DNA from: Marinomonas shanghaiensis
GTDB lineage: Bacteria; Pseudomonadota; Gammaproteobacteria; Pseudomonadales; Marinomonadaceae
Reading direction: 5' to 3'
Length of the DNA stretch: 64,000 nt
Assembly (NCBI RefSeq): GCF_003259175.1
Contig: NZ_QGOK01000003.1
Span: forward strand, 372,001-436,000
The position numbers and the translations under genes were made by a program. The notes beneath the pieces were generated by a model. The model was not told where the DNA came from. It did no database searches and saw only the letters and a program-made list of their open reading frames with translations. Of the stretch, positions 8,332 through 17,570 are shown in pieces. Position 1 is the first letter of the stretch. Each line of letters starts with the position of its first letter.

Positions 8332-9543
8332 TTATTGGGCGTAACGCTTACGCCACTCAGTCTCTAATGCGCCCACCCAACTGCTGTGCGGTTCAGGCAA
8401 GGTTTGTCCTAATTCTTCGATACTTAACGTGGCGATACCACGAGGCAGCGCGTTGAACTTGGCTTGCTCATCAGCGGGTAATTTGGCGTAAGATAAAACA
8501 CTTAAATCGCCCCAGACGGTTGGGTTTTGTTTTTTGATTTGCGCCTCGGGTGACAGCATAAAGTTGGCGACAACTTGTGCACCTGCTGTCGCGCTGCTGT
8601 TATAGGGAATGGCGAGGAAATGTGTGTTACCAATGGTGCCATTTGTGAAAACATAAGAACGTACCGTGTCTGGCAAATTGCCTTTGTCGATTTGCACCGA
8701 CGCGGCGGAGATGTCGAAGCTTAGGGCAATATCGATTTCTTGATCATCCAGTAAACGCATCATTTCTTCCGCACTGGATGGGAATGTTTGTCCATCGCGC
8801 CATGCGACCTTATGCAGTTTGTCTAAGTAAGCCCACAAAGGCGCTGTGACGGTATCGAAATTAACACTGTCTGCTGGTTGTGACAGGGCTTGGCGATAAG
8901 ACGTTAATTCGTATAAAGCCTGTTTTAAAAAAGTAGAACCGAGGAACTGTGGTGGCTCAGGGTAAGTGATCCGTCCTGGGTGCGCTTTAGCAAAATTGAG
9001 CAGCTCTGCCATGGATTTAGGTGGGCTGCTTAACGTCGCTGTGTCGTACATAAAGATAACTTGTGCCATGCCCCAAGGCGACTCCATGCCATCGACAGGG
9101 GTGCCAAAATCTTGGGTTAAACTCTGACGCGCATTTTCATCCACGTAATGAAGGTAATTGGGCAGAGCTTGGCTGAATGGACCAAACAAAAGGTTGTTGT
9201 CTTTCATAGCGCGGAAGTTTTCGCCATTTAGCCAGATAAGATCGATTGAGCCATTGTCGTCTTTGCCGGCGGCTTTTTCGGCCAATACGCGATTGACCGC
9301 ATCGGATGTGTCGGTCAGTTTTACGTGTACTAAAGTGACGTCGTACTCTTCTTTAATACGGTCTGCAGCCCATTGAATGTAATCGTTAATGTTATCGGCA
9401 CCGCCCCAAGCATTGAAATACACAGTTTGGCCTTTGGCTTGATCTAAGGTGTCTTGCCATTGGTAACTTGCATTCGCTTCGGTGGTTAAGCTGGTCAGCG
9501 CGAATGTGGCAACAATGGATGCCGCAATTAACGATTTTTTCAT
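8332..9543 (-). CDS. ynjB: ABC transporter periplasmic binding protein, YnjB-like
   Basis: The 403-aa protein starts with a classic signal peptide: basic MKK, a hydrophobic core, then a cleavage site after about residue 25 (EANAS). The mature part begins with a solute-binding motif (GQTVYFNAWGGADNINDYI) like YnjB and other spermidine/iron-type extracellular binding proteins. Conserved blocks include DLIWLNGENFRAMKDNNLLFGPF and WGMAQVIFMYDTA. It is the first gene of the ynjBCD-like operon and has AGGAG close upstream of its ATG. No thiamine-pyrophosphate riboswitch could be recognised in the leader, which argues weakly against thiamine as the regulated substrate. Confidence 0.87.
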   Translation of the reverse strand: MKKSLIAASIVATFALTSLTTEANASYQWQDTLDQAKGQTVYFNAWGGADNINDYIQWAADRIKEEYDVTLVHVKLTDTSDAVNRVLAEKAAGKDDNGSIDLIWLNGENFRAMKDNNLLFGPFSQALPNYLHYVDENARQSLTQDFGTPVDGMESPWGMAQVIFMYDTATLSSPPKSMAELLNFAKAHPGRITYPEPPQFLGSTFLKQALYELTSYRQALSQPADSVNFDTVTAPLWAYLDKLHKVAWRDGQTFPSSAEEMMRLLDDQEIDIALSFDISAASVQIDKGNLPDTVRSYVFTNGTIGNTHFLAIPYNSSATAGAQVVANFMLSPEAQIKKQNPTVWGDLSVLSYAKLPADEQAKFNALPRGIATLSIEELGQTLPEPHSSWVGALETEWRKRYAQ

Positions 9544-9711
9544 TCCTTTTCTCCTGACGTTTTTGGATGGTTGACATTGGTACGGATGCTTAGACGTAAA
9601 TAGATCCTTGTTTCTTACAGTCTTTTATTAAAAATAGGTTTTAGCGTACCATGTGTTGGCAAAAATTGGGTGAGTGTTTTTACTGCCGTTGAATGCATTA
9701 TGCGAGGTGCT

Positions 9712-10854
9712 ATGTCTTATCAAATTTACTCTCATGTCTTACCAAGCGCGACACCGGGCACCCAGCGTATTTTAAAAGCGCATCATTTTGGCGAGGCGGG
9801 TGCACGTCCAAAAGTCTATTTCCAAGCGGGCTTGCATGCGGATGAATGGCCCGGTTTTTTGGTGCTTAACAGTTTGCTGCGCAAATTGAAAAAAGCCGAT
9901 GACGCAGGGCTTATTCAAGGTGAGATTATCATTGTTCCAGTCGCGAATCCGATTGGCTTGGCACAAAATTTTCACGGATACATTCCTGGGCGTTTTGCCT
10001 TTTCCGATGGCGGTGGCAATTTTAATCGCAACTGGCCGCAATTAGGGGCAAAAGTAGAAAAGCGCATCAAAGGCGACGTAACGGGAGACATTGAACGTAA
10101 TATTGATCTGGTTCGTCAAGCGATTCACGAGGAGTTGGCCTTGTTGCCAGACACCACCGAACTGCAAGGCATGAAGAAAACCTTGTTGGCCTTGTCGATG
10201 GATGCGGATGAAGTGATTGATTTGCATTGTTCTGGTGAAGCCAGTATGCACGCTTATGTGGCGCAAGAATTTGAAGGTTATTTCAAGCCCTTACTGGCGC
10301 TTTTGGGCGCGAAAGTTGGTTTGTCTGAATTGGAAACGGGCGCGGCATCCTTTGATGAAACTAATGTCAGCGTGTGGCGTGATTTAAAAGCCCATTACGC
10401 GCATTTGATTCCTTGGGGAAGTCGTTCTTTAACGGTAGAATTGCGCGGCGAAAATGACATCTCTAATGCGTTTGCGGAACAGGATTCGCAAGCCTTATTC
10501 GATTATCTGGTGCTGCGAGACGTGATTGCAGGTAAAGCGCCATCTGTCGATGACAGCGGCGTAGAATATTATCCGCTGGACGCCATGGACCTCGTCAAAG
10601 CACCGTGTGCGGGCATTGTTTGTTACCATAAGGCCATTGGCGAGGAAGTGGAAGCCGGTGAGGTGATTGGTGAAGTGATCAACTTGATGGACGATGAGGT
10701 GGAAACCTCAAGCTATCCCTTGGTGGCGCGTACCAATGGCGTGTTTTTCGCTCGTGTGCAGCGACGTTTGGTGGTGTGTGGTGAGTCCATTGCCAAGATC
10801 GCCGGTAAAGAGCATCTTGCGTTTCGTGAGATAGGCAAGTTGTTTGAAGACTAG
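9712..10854 (+). CDS. Succinylglutamate desuccinylase/aspartoacylase-family hydrolase
   Basis: From the ATG at 9712 (AGGTG upstream) this is a 380-aa M14-type zinc hydrolase. The zinc motif is GLHADEWPG (H42, E45), with a third ligand expected at the His of DLHCSGEA, and the substrate Arg/Asn region resembles NFNRNWPQLG. The C-terminal 90 residues contain CAGIVCYHKAIGEEVEAGEV, similar to a lipoyl/biotinyl-like beta barrel that some family members carry. Related enzymes remove acyl or amino acid groups from small amides; the substrate here is unknown. A GTG at 9670 gives a longer frame but lacks a ribosome-binding site. It is divergent from ynjB. Confidence 0.8.
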   Translation: MSYQIYSHVLPSATPGTQRILKAHHFGEAGARPKVYFQAGLHADEWPGFLVLNSLLRKLKKADDAGLIQGEIIIVPVANPIGLAQNFHGYIPGRFAFSDGGGNFNRNWPQLGAKVEKRIKGDVTGDIERNIDLVRQAIHEELALLPDTTELQGMKKTLLALSMDADEVIDLHCSGEASMHAYVAQEFEGYFKPLLALLGAKVGLSELETGAASFDETNVSVWRDLKAHYAHLIPWGSRSLTVELRGENDISNAFAEQDSQALFDYLVLRDVIAGKAPSVDDSGVEYYPLDAMDLVKAPCAGIVCYHKAIGEEVEAGEVIGEVINLMDDEVETSSYPLVARTNGVFFARVQRRLVVCGESIAKIAGKEHLAFREIGKLFED

Positions 10855-10912
10855 AAAATCTTGAAAGTTCGCCATTAAAGGTCCCATTGTATCCATACTA
10901 GGCTAGAGTATT

Positions 10913-13219
10913 TTGACACAGGTTCAGCCCAATACTGAGGTAACTACCTCGTTAACCGATGAGCAAACGCTTGTTGTAAATCATGATCTCGCTACGCCCG
11001 CGAAAGTTATTGCCGTGGCGGGTGCGGGCAAAACCACGACCTTAATTTCTCGTATTGAGCACTTATTGGCTCAAGGTGTGGACCCGTCTCACATTGGCGT
11101 GTTTATGTTTAATAAAAGCGCGCAGGAAGAGTTTTCTGAACGTTTAAGCAAACGCCTTATGGCGGCGGGACATTTTCGTTCCCCCAGCGTGATGACGTTT
11201 CACGCGTTTGGCATGAAGTTTTGTCGTCGTTTGGAGCAGCAAGGTTGGCTCACATCTGCGAAGCTTGTCACCGACGATTTCAGTCTAGTGAAAATGTTAC
11301 GTGAGGCCTTGCAGCGCCTGGTTCGACGTGGTGAGAAAATCGCCATGCTTGACGAAAAAGATTGGTTGGAAGACGTGCTATTGTTTGTCGATCAAGTGAA
11401 AGCCTCGCATCAAGCCGCACAAATCGTTTTTGAAGCCTTGGGCTGGTCTAACGAACGAAAGTTTTTCCCCGCACTGTACGACGAATTAGAGACATTGCGT
11501 AAACGCAATAATATTCGTTTTTTTGCTGATTTGCTCAGTGACCCTTATGAGTTAATGTGCGAATTAGACGAAGCAGAACGCCTGAGAATACGTGGCCTAG
11601 TGCCGGATTTCCGTTACCTATTAATTGACGAGTTCCAAGACATTAATCCGTGTCAATACGAGCTGTTAAAATTGCTGTATCCCGTACCGTGCCAATGGAT
11701 GATAGTGGGCGATGTGCAGCAATGCATTTATGAGTGGCGTGGTGCGAGCCCTGAGATCATGGCGAGCCAGTTTGACCAAGATTTTGCCAATGTGGTGACG
11801 TACCCATTGAGCACCAGTTTTCGCTTTGGTCATGCGGTGGGGCTAATGGCGTCGAGTGTGATCAGTGAAAACGATCCAGATGCCTTAGTGATCGGTGCTG
11901 GCGAGCGCACACGTGTGTCTTTTGCCCGCGCGCCAAAGACGGGCAAGGCTTTATTAGGCGAGCTAAAAGCGTGGGTGGACGAAGGGCGTGCATTACGCGA
12001 TACCGCGGTGTTGGTGCGTTTGTACAGCGACATGGTGCCGGTACAGCTGGCGCTGATGCACAAAGGCGTGCCGTATCAGCTGCACGGTGATTCGCCTCTG
12101 TTGGAAAATCGCCAAATTCGTATGCTGATGGCCTATCTTGCAGTGATTGCGGGCGGCTTGGAAACACCAAGCGTCTTTTTTCATCCAGACGACATTGAAT
12201 ATTTGCTGACGACGCCAAGCCTTGGTGGTTCGCTGGCGCAACGCAAAACTTTGATACAACAAGCCAAACAAGCGCCGCAATTGTTGCCGCAAATTATTGA
12301 ATCTGTGGCCGATGCAACGGACGGTTGGCGCGCGAAAAAGCTCTATGAGCGGGCTGACTGGCTTCGCAGCCTAAGCATTTATCGCACTGATCCGGCGCAA
12401 GGGCTGGCGCATACTTTAGAGAAGTTGGGCATTTATCGTTACTTTGAAAGCACCAGCAGTAAAGACATCCAGACCCAAGAAAAGATAGCCACTTGTGACG
12501 CCTTTATGGCGTACGTGCGCGGTGTTGGCAGCGATGCCAAGGCGATTTTAGAACAGCTTGCGAGCTTGAATGAAAAACACACCGACGACAGCCATGGTGT
12601 GCATTTGATGACGATTCACAAGTCAAAAGGTTTAGAGTTTGATCAGGTGTTATTGTCTGGCTTACAAGAAGGGCGCTTTCCTTACTATGACGAGGATTTG
12701 AGCGCCATTGATAAGCAAGCCGCCAGTGATTTGGCGTCTGAGCGTCGGCTATTTTATGTGGCGATTACCCGTGCAAAGCAAAAGCTTGTGCTGTTAGAAA
12801 GCCCCAGTGCAGATGAACAAAAACGCATGAAGCAGGGAGATATTCCGCGAGCAGCATTAAAGAGCTTGTCTTTGTCGCGCTTTGTGTTTGAAGCTCAGCC
12901 TTATGCGGTGAGTCGTATCTGTGAAGCGTGGTACGTCGACAAGGTTGGCACGCCAATTGATACGGAAAAAGGGGCGATTTTTCAGCGTTATTTAAACGCA
13001 GTGAATCCTTCACCGTCGCTGACCTTTCGCCATCGCGTGGAAGGAAAAAGCCTCTTGCAACCGGGTGACAAAGTCCGCCATGATCAATTCGGTCAAGGTG
13101 TGGTTGTAAGGCAAGAACAAGATGCCAAGCAAATGATTTTTGTGGATTTTGGCGAAGTGGGTCTAAAACGCTTTAATCCCAAGCACACACAACTTATTAA
13201 ACTGTCTTCCAGAGCCTAA
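10913..13219 (+). CDS. UvrD/Rep-family DNA helicase
   Basis: This 768-aa protein is a superfamily 1A helicase. Motifs in order are the Q-motif region LTDEQTLVVNHD, Walker A AVAGAGKTTT (about 34-43), motif II LLIDEFQDINP, motif III VGDVQQCIYEWRGASP, motif V HLMTIHKSKGLEFDQVLLSG and motif VI RLFYVAITRAKQKL. The last 50 residues, from LLQPGDKVRHDQFGQGVV, resemble the Tudor-like C-terminal domain of UvrD/PcrA. It is longer than Rep (673 aa) and its motif spacing differs from housekeeping UvrD, so I do not give a symbol. The first in-frame start is TTG at 10913; no ATG is near the Q motif, so TTG seems real. Confidence 0.88.
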   Translation: MTQVQPNTEVTTSLTDEQTLVVNHDLATPAKVIAVAGAGKTTTLISRIEHLLAQGVDPSHIGVFMFNKSAQEEFSERLSKRLMAAGHFRSPSVMTFHAFGMKFCRRLEQQGWLTSAKLVTDDFSLVKMLREALQRLVRRGEKIAMLDEKDWLEDVLLFVDQVKASHQAAQIVFEALGWSNERKFFPALYDELETLRKRNNIRFFADLLSDPYELMCELDEAERLRIRGLVPDFRYLLIDEFQDINPCQYELLKLLYPVPCQWMIVGDVQQCIYEWRGASPEIMASQFDQDFANVVTYPLSTSFRFGHAVGLMASSVISENDPDALVIGAGERTRVSFARAPKTGKALLGELKAWVDEGRALRDTAVLVRLYSDMVPVQLALMHKGVPYQLHGDSPLLENRQIRMLMAYLAVIAGGLETPSVFFHPDDIEYLLTTPSLGGSLAQRKTLIQQAKQAPQLLPQIIESVADATDGWRAKKLYERADWLRSLSIYRTDPAQGLAHTLEKLGIYRYFESTSSKDIQTQEKIATCDAFMAYVRGVGSDAKAILEQLASLNEKHTDDSHGVHLMTIHKSKGLEFDQVLLSGLQEGRFPYYDEDLSAIDKQAASDLASERRLFYVAITRAKQKLVLLESPSADEQKRMKQGDIPRAALKSLSLSRFVFEAQPYAVSRICEAWYVDKVGTPIDTEKGAIFQRYLNAVNPSPSLTFRHRVEGKSLLQPGDKVRHDQFGQGVVVRQEQDAKQMIFVDFGEVGLKRFNPKHTQLIKLSSRA

Positions 13220-13229
13220 GGAACACCCA

Positions 13230-14186
13230 ATGTCCATTCCATTGATTGATTTGTCTAAGCTGATTCATGAGAGTGAGTCTGTCCGTTTGAATGAAATAAA
13301 CGCCCTAGACAAGGCGTGTCGAGAAATTGGTTTCTTCTACCTGGTGAATACCGGGATTCCGAAAGAACTGATGGCGGCTTTGATGCGTGAAGCCAAGCGT
13401 TTTTTTAACCAGCCGCAAGAGGTTAAAAATCGTATTGATATTAAAAACAGCATCAATCATCGCGGTTACGGCAATATTGGCGAAGAGCAGCTTGATGAAA
13501 TTGGTCATGCGGACTGGAAAGAGACCTTCGATATGGCGTTGGATTTTCCTACACATCATCCATTAGTGGCAAAATACCCAACCATGTATGGGCCGAACCA
13601 AAATCCAAGTGATCCTGCAACCGTCGAAGTGCTGCAAGAATACTATGTGCAAGCTTTTCAAGTCGCGCAGAAGCTGCTGACGGCGATGGCACAAGCCTTG
13701 TCTTTGCAGGACGATTTCTTCACGCGTTGTTTTAAAGATCACGTGACAGTTTTGCGTATGATCCATTATCCGCCGCGTCCTGCAAATGATCATGACAATG
13801 GCGCAGGAGCGCACACAGACTACGGTTGTGTCACGCTGTTGTTGCAAGATCAGGTCGGTGGCTTGCAGGTGAAAAATCGTCAAGGAGAGTGGGTCGATGC
13901 AACGCCGATTGCCGATGCCCTAGTGGTGAATATTGGGGATTTGATGCAACGTTGGACCAATGACGAATACGTTTCTACTGCTCACCGCGTGCGTGCGTCT
14001 TTGCCAGATGTGCATCGTTACTCTTTCCCATTTTTTGTGGAGCCGGATTACGAAACGAGCGTGGCATGTGTGCCGAGTTGTGCCACAGCGGAAAGCCCTG
14101 CAAAATACGATGCTATTTTGAGTGGTGATTGGATTCAGTCACGCTTTGATGCGACTTATGCGTATCGGGAAAAAGAACAGGCCTAA
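13230..14186 (+). CDS. 2-oxoglutarate/Fe(II) oxygenase, isopenicillin-N-synthase-like
   Basis: The 318-aa protein belongs to the plant-type/IPNS-like 2OG-Fe(II) dioxygenases. The N-terminal DIOX_N half starts with IPLIDLSKL and includes GFFYLVNTGIP. The iron triad is H195 and D197 in AHTDYG and H252 in TAHRV; the 2-oxoglutarate-binding Arg-x-Ser is R263/S265 in HRYSFPFF. All catalytic residues are intact. The substrate is unknown; bacterial members act on varied small molecules. AAGGAAC precedes the ATG. It lies 10 nt after the helicase stop, on the same strand, and could be co-transcribed. Confidence 0.87.
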   Translation: MSIPLIDLSKLIHESESVRLNEINALDKACREIGFFYLVNTGIPKELMAALMREAKRFFNQPQEVKNRIDIKNSINHRGYGNIGEEQLDEIGHADWKETFDMALDFPTHHPLVAKYPTMYGPNQNPSDPATVEVLQEYYVQAFQVAQKLLTAMAQALSLQDDFFTRCFKDHVTVLRMIHYPPRPANDHDNGAGAHTDYGCVTLLLQDQVGGLQVKNRQGEWVDATPIADALVVNIGDLMQRWTNDEYVSTAHRVRASLPDVHRYSFPFFVEPDYETSVACVPSCATAESPAKYDAILSGDWIQSRFDATYAYREKEQA

Positions 14187-14267
14187 TCTGAGTGACAAAG
14201 GCGAGTCGTCTAGCCGTTCCTGTCGTGAGGATAATGCTTAATGATAATAAGAATAAATGTATTATCA

Positions 14268-14294
14268 AAAAATGACCGCTAAGCGGTCATTTTT
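14268..14294. terminator. Bidirectional terminator between the oxygenase and amidotransferase genes
   Basis: The 13-base arms AAAAATGACCGCT and AGCGGTCATTTTT are exact complements separated by one base, so the true loop includes the innermost pairs. A and T runs on both flanks make it bidirectional. It overlaps the last codons and stop of the leftward amidotransferase gene. Confidence 0.8.
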
Positions 14295-15064
14295 AGCAAT
14301 TCTGGCATAGGATGAATGCGGTAATGTTGGTTTTTGATTTTAGCAATGTGCCCAGCTGGGATCTGTGTCCAGCTGTCACTGCAATGGTCAAGAGGTTCAG
14401 AGCCTATGACAATATGCTTACTAAATTGCTTGCAGTACAAACTTGGCGCTTGTTCGTCGCTGGAAAATCGAATCGCGGTGATTTCTTCGCCATCTGAAAA
14501 GACCGCCGTGAAGCGCAATGGGTCTTTTATGTTCTTCTGTTTCATCATGTCCAGAATTTGCGCTAAGGTTGTTTCAATTGCGTGTTCTGAATTCGTTTCT
14601 AAACCATTGGCGATCATCAATAAGAAAATGACTTCCGAGTCTGTCGCACCATGGCGATGGCTATAAAGATGTTCCGGAATCAAACGATCTAATTGCCAGC
14701 GAAGCGACTCATAGCCGCCAATTTGTCCGTTGTGCATGAATAGCCAGTTTTTGTAACTGAATGGATGGCAGTTTGAGCGGTTGGTTTCTGTGCCGGTAGA
14801 AGAGCGCACATGGGCAAAGAACAAGCCGCTTTTAATGTGCTTCGCCAAGCTTTTTAAATTGCTATCACTCCACGCTGGTAACACTTCATGGTAAAGGCCG
14901 GGTTCTTCACGTTCATCGTACCAGCCTAATCCAAAACCATCGGCGTTTACGGTGACTTCCGATTTCCTGGCACTGAGGCTTTGATGAATTAAAGAATGCT
15001 CTTGTTTAAAAAGCAACGACTCAAGGTAAACCGCTTCACCTTGATACGCCATCCAACGACACAT
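14279..15064 (-). CDS. Class II glutamine amidotransferase, YafJ-like
   Basis: The 261-aa protein starts MCRWMAYQG, so after Met removal Cys2 becomes the N-terminal nucleophile of an Ntn-type glutaminase. Further family blocks are NADGFGLGWYDER (about 40-52), FFAHVRSSTGTETNRSNCHPF and FMHNGQIGGYESLRW (oxyanion and Gln-binding regions), and ATDSEVIFLLMI. It matches stand-alone YafJ-type amidotransferases, whose acceptor substrate is not established. The ATG has AGGAG a few bases upstream. It is convergent with the oxygenase gene and shares its terminator. Confidence 0.88.
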   Translation of the reverse strand: MCRWMAYQGEAVYLESLLFKQEHSLIHQSLSARKSEVTVNADGFGLGWYDEREEPGLYHEVLPAWSDSNLKSLAKHIKSGLFFAHVRSSTGTETNRSNCHPFSYKNWLFMHNGQIGGYESLRWQLDRLIPEHLYSHRHGATDSEVIFLLMIANGLETNSEHAIETTLAQILDMMKQKNIKDPLRFTAVFSDGEEITAIRFSSDEQAPSLYCKQFSKHIVIGSEPLDHCSDSWTQIPAGHIAKIKNQHYRIHPMPELLKMTA

Positions 15065-15089
15065 GATTTTCTCCTAGGAATAAAAGCAA

Positions 15090-15113
15090 AAGGAAGCAAT
15101 AAATTGCTTCCTT
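15090..15113 (-). terminator. Terminator of the chemotaxis receptor gene
   Basis: A 10-bp perfect stem (AAGGAAGCAA/TTGCTTCCTT, TAAA loop) lies just past the receptor stop. On the minus strand it is followed by TTGCTTTTA, a moderate U tract. It sits between the receptor and amidotransferase genes. Confidence 0.6.
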
Positions 15114-15146
15114 AATGGTAATCTAATCTTCTGTTTTCCAGTAGAT

Positions 15147-16814
15147 CTATACTTTGAAATAGCTGATTTTTGTCGATAATTGTGTTGCTAAGGTGGCTAA
15201 TTGATCCGCTGAATTACTAATCGCATGAATGGATTTTGTTGTGCGCGAAGCAATGTCATTAATATTGGCAACATTTCGGCTGACCTCAGCGGTGACGGAC
15301 GCTTGCTCTTCCGCGGTGGCTGAGATGCGATCGTTCATATCACGAATCTTAGACACAGACTGGTTAATGTTTCTGAGCGATTCTTCTTCGTGTTTCACTT
15401 GGTTTACCGCATCGGTAGAACGCTGATGACTGGATGTCATGGCTTTGACCGCAGACGAAGTGCCAGTCTGTAAGAGGCTGATCATTTTCTCAATTTCTTG
15501 CGTGGCATTCTGCGTATTTTGTGCCAAGTGACGCACTTCATCCGCGACAACCGCGAAGCCTCGGCCTTGTTCACCAGCTCGAGCGGCTTCTATTGCGGCA
15601 TTTAGAGCGAGTAGGTTGGTTTGTTCCGCAATGCCCAGAATCACGTTAAGAATATTGCTGATCTCCTTAGTATTGCTCTGTAGTTCATTAATGGTATTGG
15701 CTGAGGTTGAAATTTCAGCGGCCAATTCTTGGATGCTTTGAATCGTTTTGGTGACGATGGCGGTGCCTTCATTGGCCGCGACTTCGGCAGTATGAGCAGC
15801 TTGACTGGCATCGTTAGTGGATTCGGACACATGCACCGCTGTGGCCTGTATTTCTTGCACAGCTTGGGAAATAAAGTTGGTTTCTTCTTGCTGACGATCC
15901 ACCATATCAGACGACTCATCCGTGATGCGGTTTAAGTCATTTGCGGCATTGGTCAGCATGGAACTGGATTCGGCAACATCATGTAAAATACTGCGCAACT
16001 GAACCACCAGTTTGTCCATGGCGATCTCCAACATGCCAATTTCGTCAGTGCGTTTGCTGGTATAAGTCGGCTCCACCAATTCCCCAGAAGCAATTTCTTC
16101 TGCACGACGTACGGCTCTGATTAAGGGTCTGCAAATGCCGTTCACAATGATGATGCTGATCAGAATGCCCACCGCAATTAATACCGCCGCAAGCACGCCA
16201 CTGGCGTAAATGGTTTGATCTAATTTTCGGTTTTGGTTTTCTGCAACTATGGTGTTGTATTCATTAATGGAAGTGATGATTTCCTCCATTTGCTGATTGA
16301 CTGCGATCAAACTGTCATCCGCAGCGCGGCGAGATTTACCCGCCTTCATGGTATTAAGCTTAACCCACCAGCTGTAGGTTTCTGTGCTTGCTTCAAGAAA
16401 GATGGCTTGCTGTTCTTCTAAGGCGGTTATTTGCGCCAATAGATTATTTAAACCGTCATTAGCCGGTAGGGTGGCAAGAATGCTTTTTACGTTTTCTATG
16501 CTCGACAACAGCTCACTGGTATAGGTTTTGAACTTTTCCTCAGATTCTGCAATTTGCTCCGTACCATAGCCACCGATGGACTTAGCAATGGACACTTGGA
16601 AAAAACCGCGTTCGAACTCTACCGATTGTTGAAGGAGTAATTGACGGCTTTTTTCTAAGTTTTTCATCAAATCCAGACTCTGCAATGAAAGGTCTTGTAA
16701 TTTTGCTGAAACGGATTTGCTTGATAAGGCTGAGCTTACGCTGATGCCAACGATGACCAAAGAGAAAAGGGCGATAAGAGCGAGTATTTTAGTGCGTACA
16801 GACAGGTTTAGCAT
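15147..16814 (-). CDS. Methyl-accepting chemotaxis protein
   Basis: This 555-aa transmembrane chemoreceptor has a first membrane helix at about 10-30, a periplasmic helical sensor of roughly 170 residues, a second helix near 204-228, and a HAMP linker containing [16 protein letters not shown]. The cytoplasmic signalling domain carries the hairpin tip with [16 protein letters not shown], the CheA/CheW contact region. The sensor looks like a four-helix-bundle type, without Cache motifs that I can recognise. Its ligand is unknown. The last residues have no NWETF-like CheR-docking pentapeptide. It is the only gene in its transcription unit. Confidence 0.93.
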   Translation of the reverse strand: MLNLSVRTKILALIALFSLVIVGISVSSALSSKSVSAKLQDLSLQSLDLMKNLEKSRQLLLQQSVEFERGFFQVSIAKSIGGYGTEQIAESEEKFKTYTSELLSSIENVKSILATLPANDGLNNLLAQITALEEQQAIFLEASTETYSWWVKLNTMKAGKSRRAADDSLIAVNQQMEEIITSINEYNTIVAENQNRKLDQTIYASGVLAAVLIAVGILISIIIVNGICRPLIRAVRRAEEIASGELVEPTYTSKRTDEIGMLEIAMDKLVVQLRSILHDVAESSSMLTNAANDLNRITDESSDMVDRQQEETNFISQAVQEIQATAVHVSESTNDASQAAHTAEVAANEGTAIVTKTIQSIQELAAEISTSANTINELQSNTKEISNILNVILGIAEQTNLLALNAAIEAARAGEQGRGFAVVADEVRHLAQNTQNATQEIEKMISLLQTGTSSAVKAMTSSHQRSTDAVNQVKHEEESLRNINQSVSKIRDMNDRISATAEEQASVTAEVSRNVANINDIASRTTKSIHAISNSADQLATLATQLSTKISYFKV

Positions 16815-17102
16815 ACTTAATCCAATGAGTTAATCGTGTTGGTCGGTATCTTCTGTCCAGCAATACTTATGCCAATCAAGTTGCGATTTTGTGCATACTT
16901 CGCTCATTTTAGCGAGAAAACTGGCAAAATATCCGCTGGATTTGAGATTGTTTGATAAAGTGCATTGCATTACTAATCTGTTCTAATTACGACATCGTAT
17001 GAAATGTGCAAAAAAAACTACATGGCACTAAGATAACGCAAATAGAGAGGGAAAGCATAGTGATATTTTATCAATATGCCCCATTTTTGTGCGCTTTAGG
17101 CG

Positions 17103-17510
17103 TTAGCAGAGAGGAGCAGAGCGGATGACGACGTCTTTTCCATCTACGGTAAAGAAAAAACAATCGCGACGGTTGGTGTGACAGGCTGGGCCTTGTTGAT
17201 CTACTTTGACCAAAATAGCGTCACCGTCACAGTCAAACGACATAGAAACCAGGGTTTGACGGTGGCCTGAGCTTTCGCCTTTACGCCAATACGTTTGACG
17301 AGAACGAGACCAGTAGCATACTTGGCCTGTTTCTAACGTCTCGCGAATCGATTTTTCGTTCATATACGCCAACATTAATACTTCGCCAGTATCATGTTGT
17401 TGGGCGATAGCGGCGATCAAACCGTGTTCGTCCGTTTTTAAATTGGCTAAGACGGTGTCTAGAGACAAGGTTTCGCCTTTGGCGAGATTTTCGTATTCTT
17501 TTAAACTCAT
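17103..17510 (-). CDS. hisI: Phosphoribosyl-AMP cyclohydrolase
   Basis: HisI opens the adenine ring of phosphoribosyl-AMP in the third step of histidine synthesis. From the ATG at 17510 the product is 135 aa. Signature blocks are MLAYMNEKSI, GQVCYWSRSRQTYWRKGESSG, and the metal-site region SFDCDGDAILVKVDQQGPACH followed by NRRDCFFF, with the conserved Asp and Cys residues. GGTAAGAG lies upstream of the chosen ATG; a longer frame starts at 17552 but has an unrelated N terminus. It is monofunctional (no HisE domain) and unlinked to other his genes, as in many gammaproteobacteria outside the enterics. It lies 60 nt downstream of the QueD-like gene on the same strand. Confidence 0.93.
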   Translation of the reverse strand: MSLKEYENLAKGETLSLDTVLANLKTDEHGLIAAIAQQHDTGEVLMLAYMNEKSIRETLETGQVCYWSRSRQTYWRKGESSGHRQTLVSMSFDCDGDAILVKVDQQGPACHTNRRDCFFFTVDGKDVVIRSAPLC

Positions 17511-17570
17511 ACTCTTACCTACTTTATCAAGAGAACTGTGTACCTCATGCACGAGGATAGGGCGTATTTG

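Noticed and set aside
11830..13013. Minus-strand frames over the helicase gene
   Set aside because: The helicase motifs are intact across the whole region and the opposite frames lack any protein signature.
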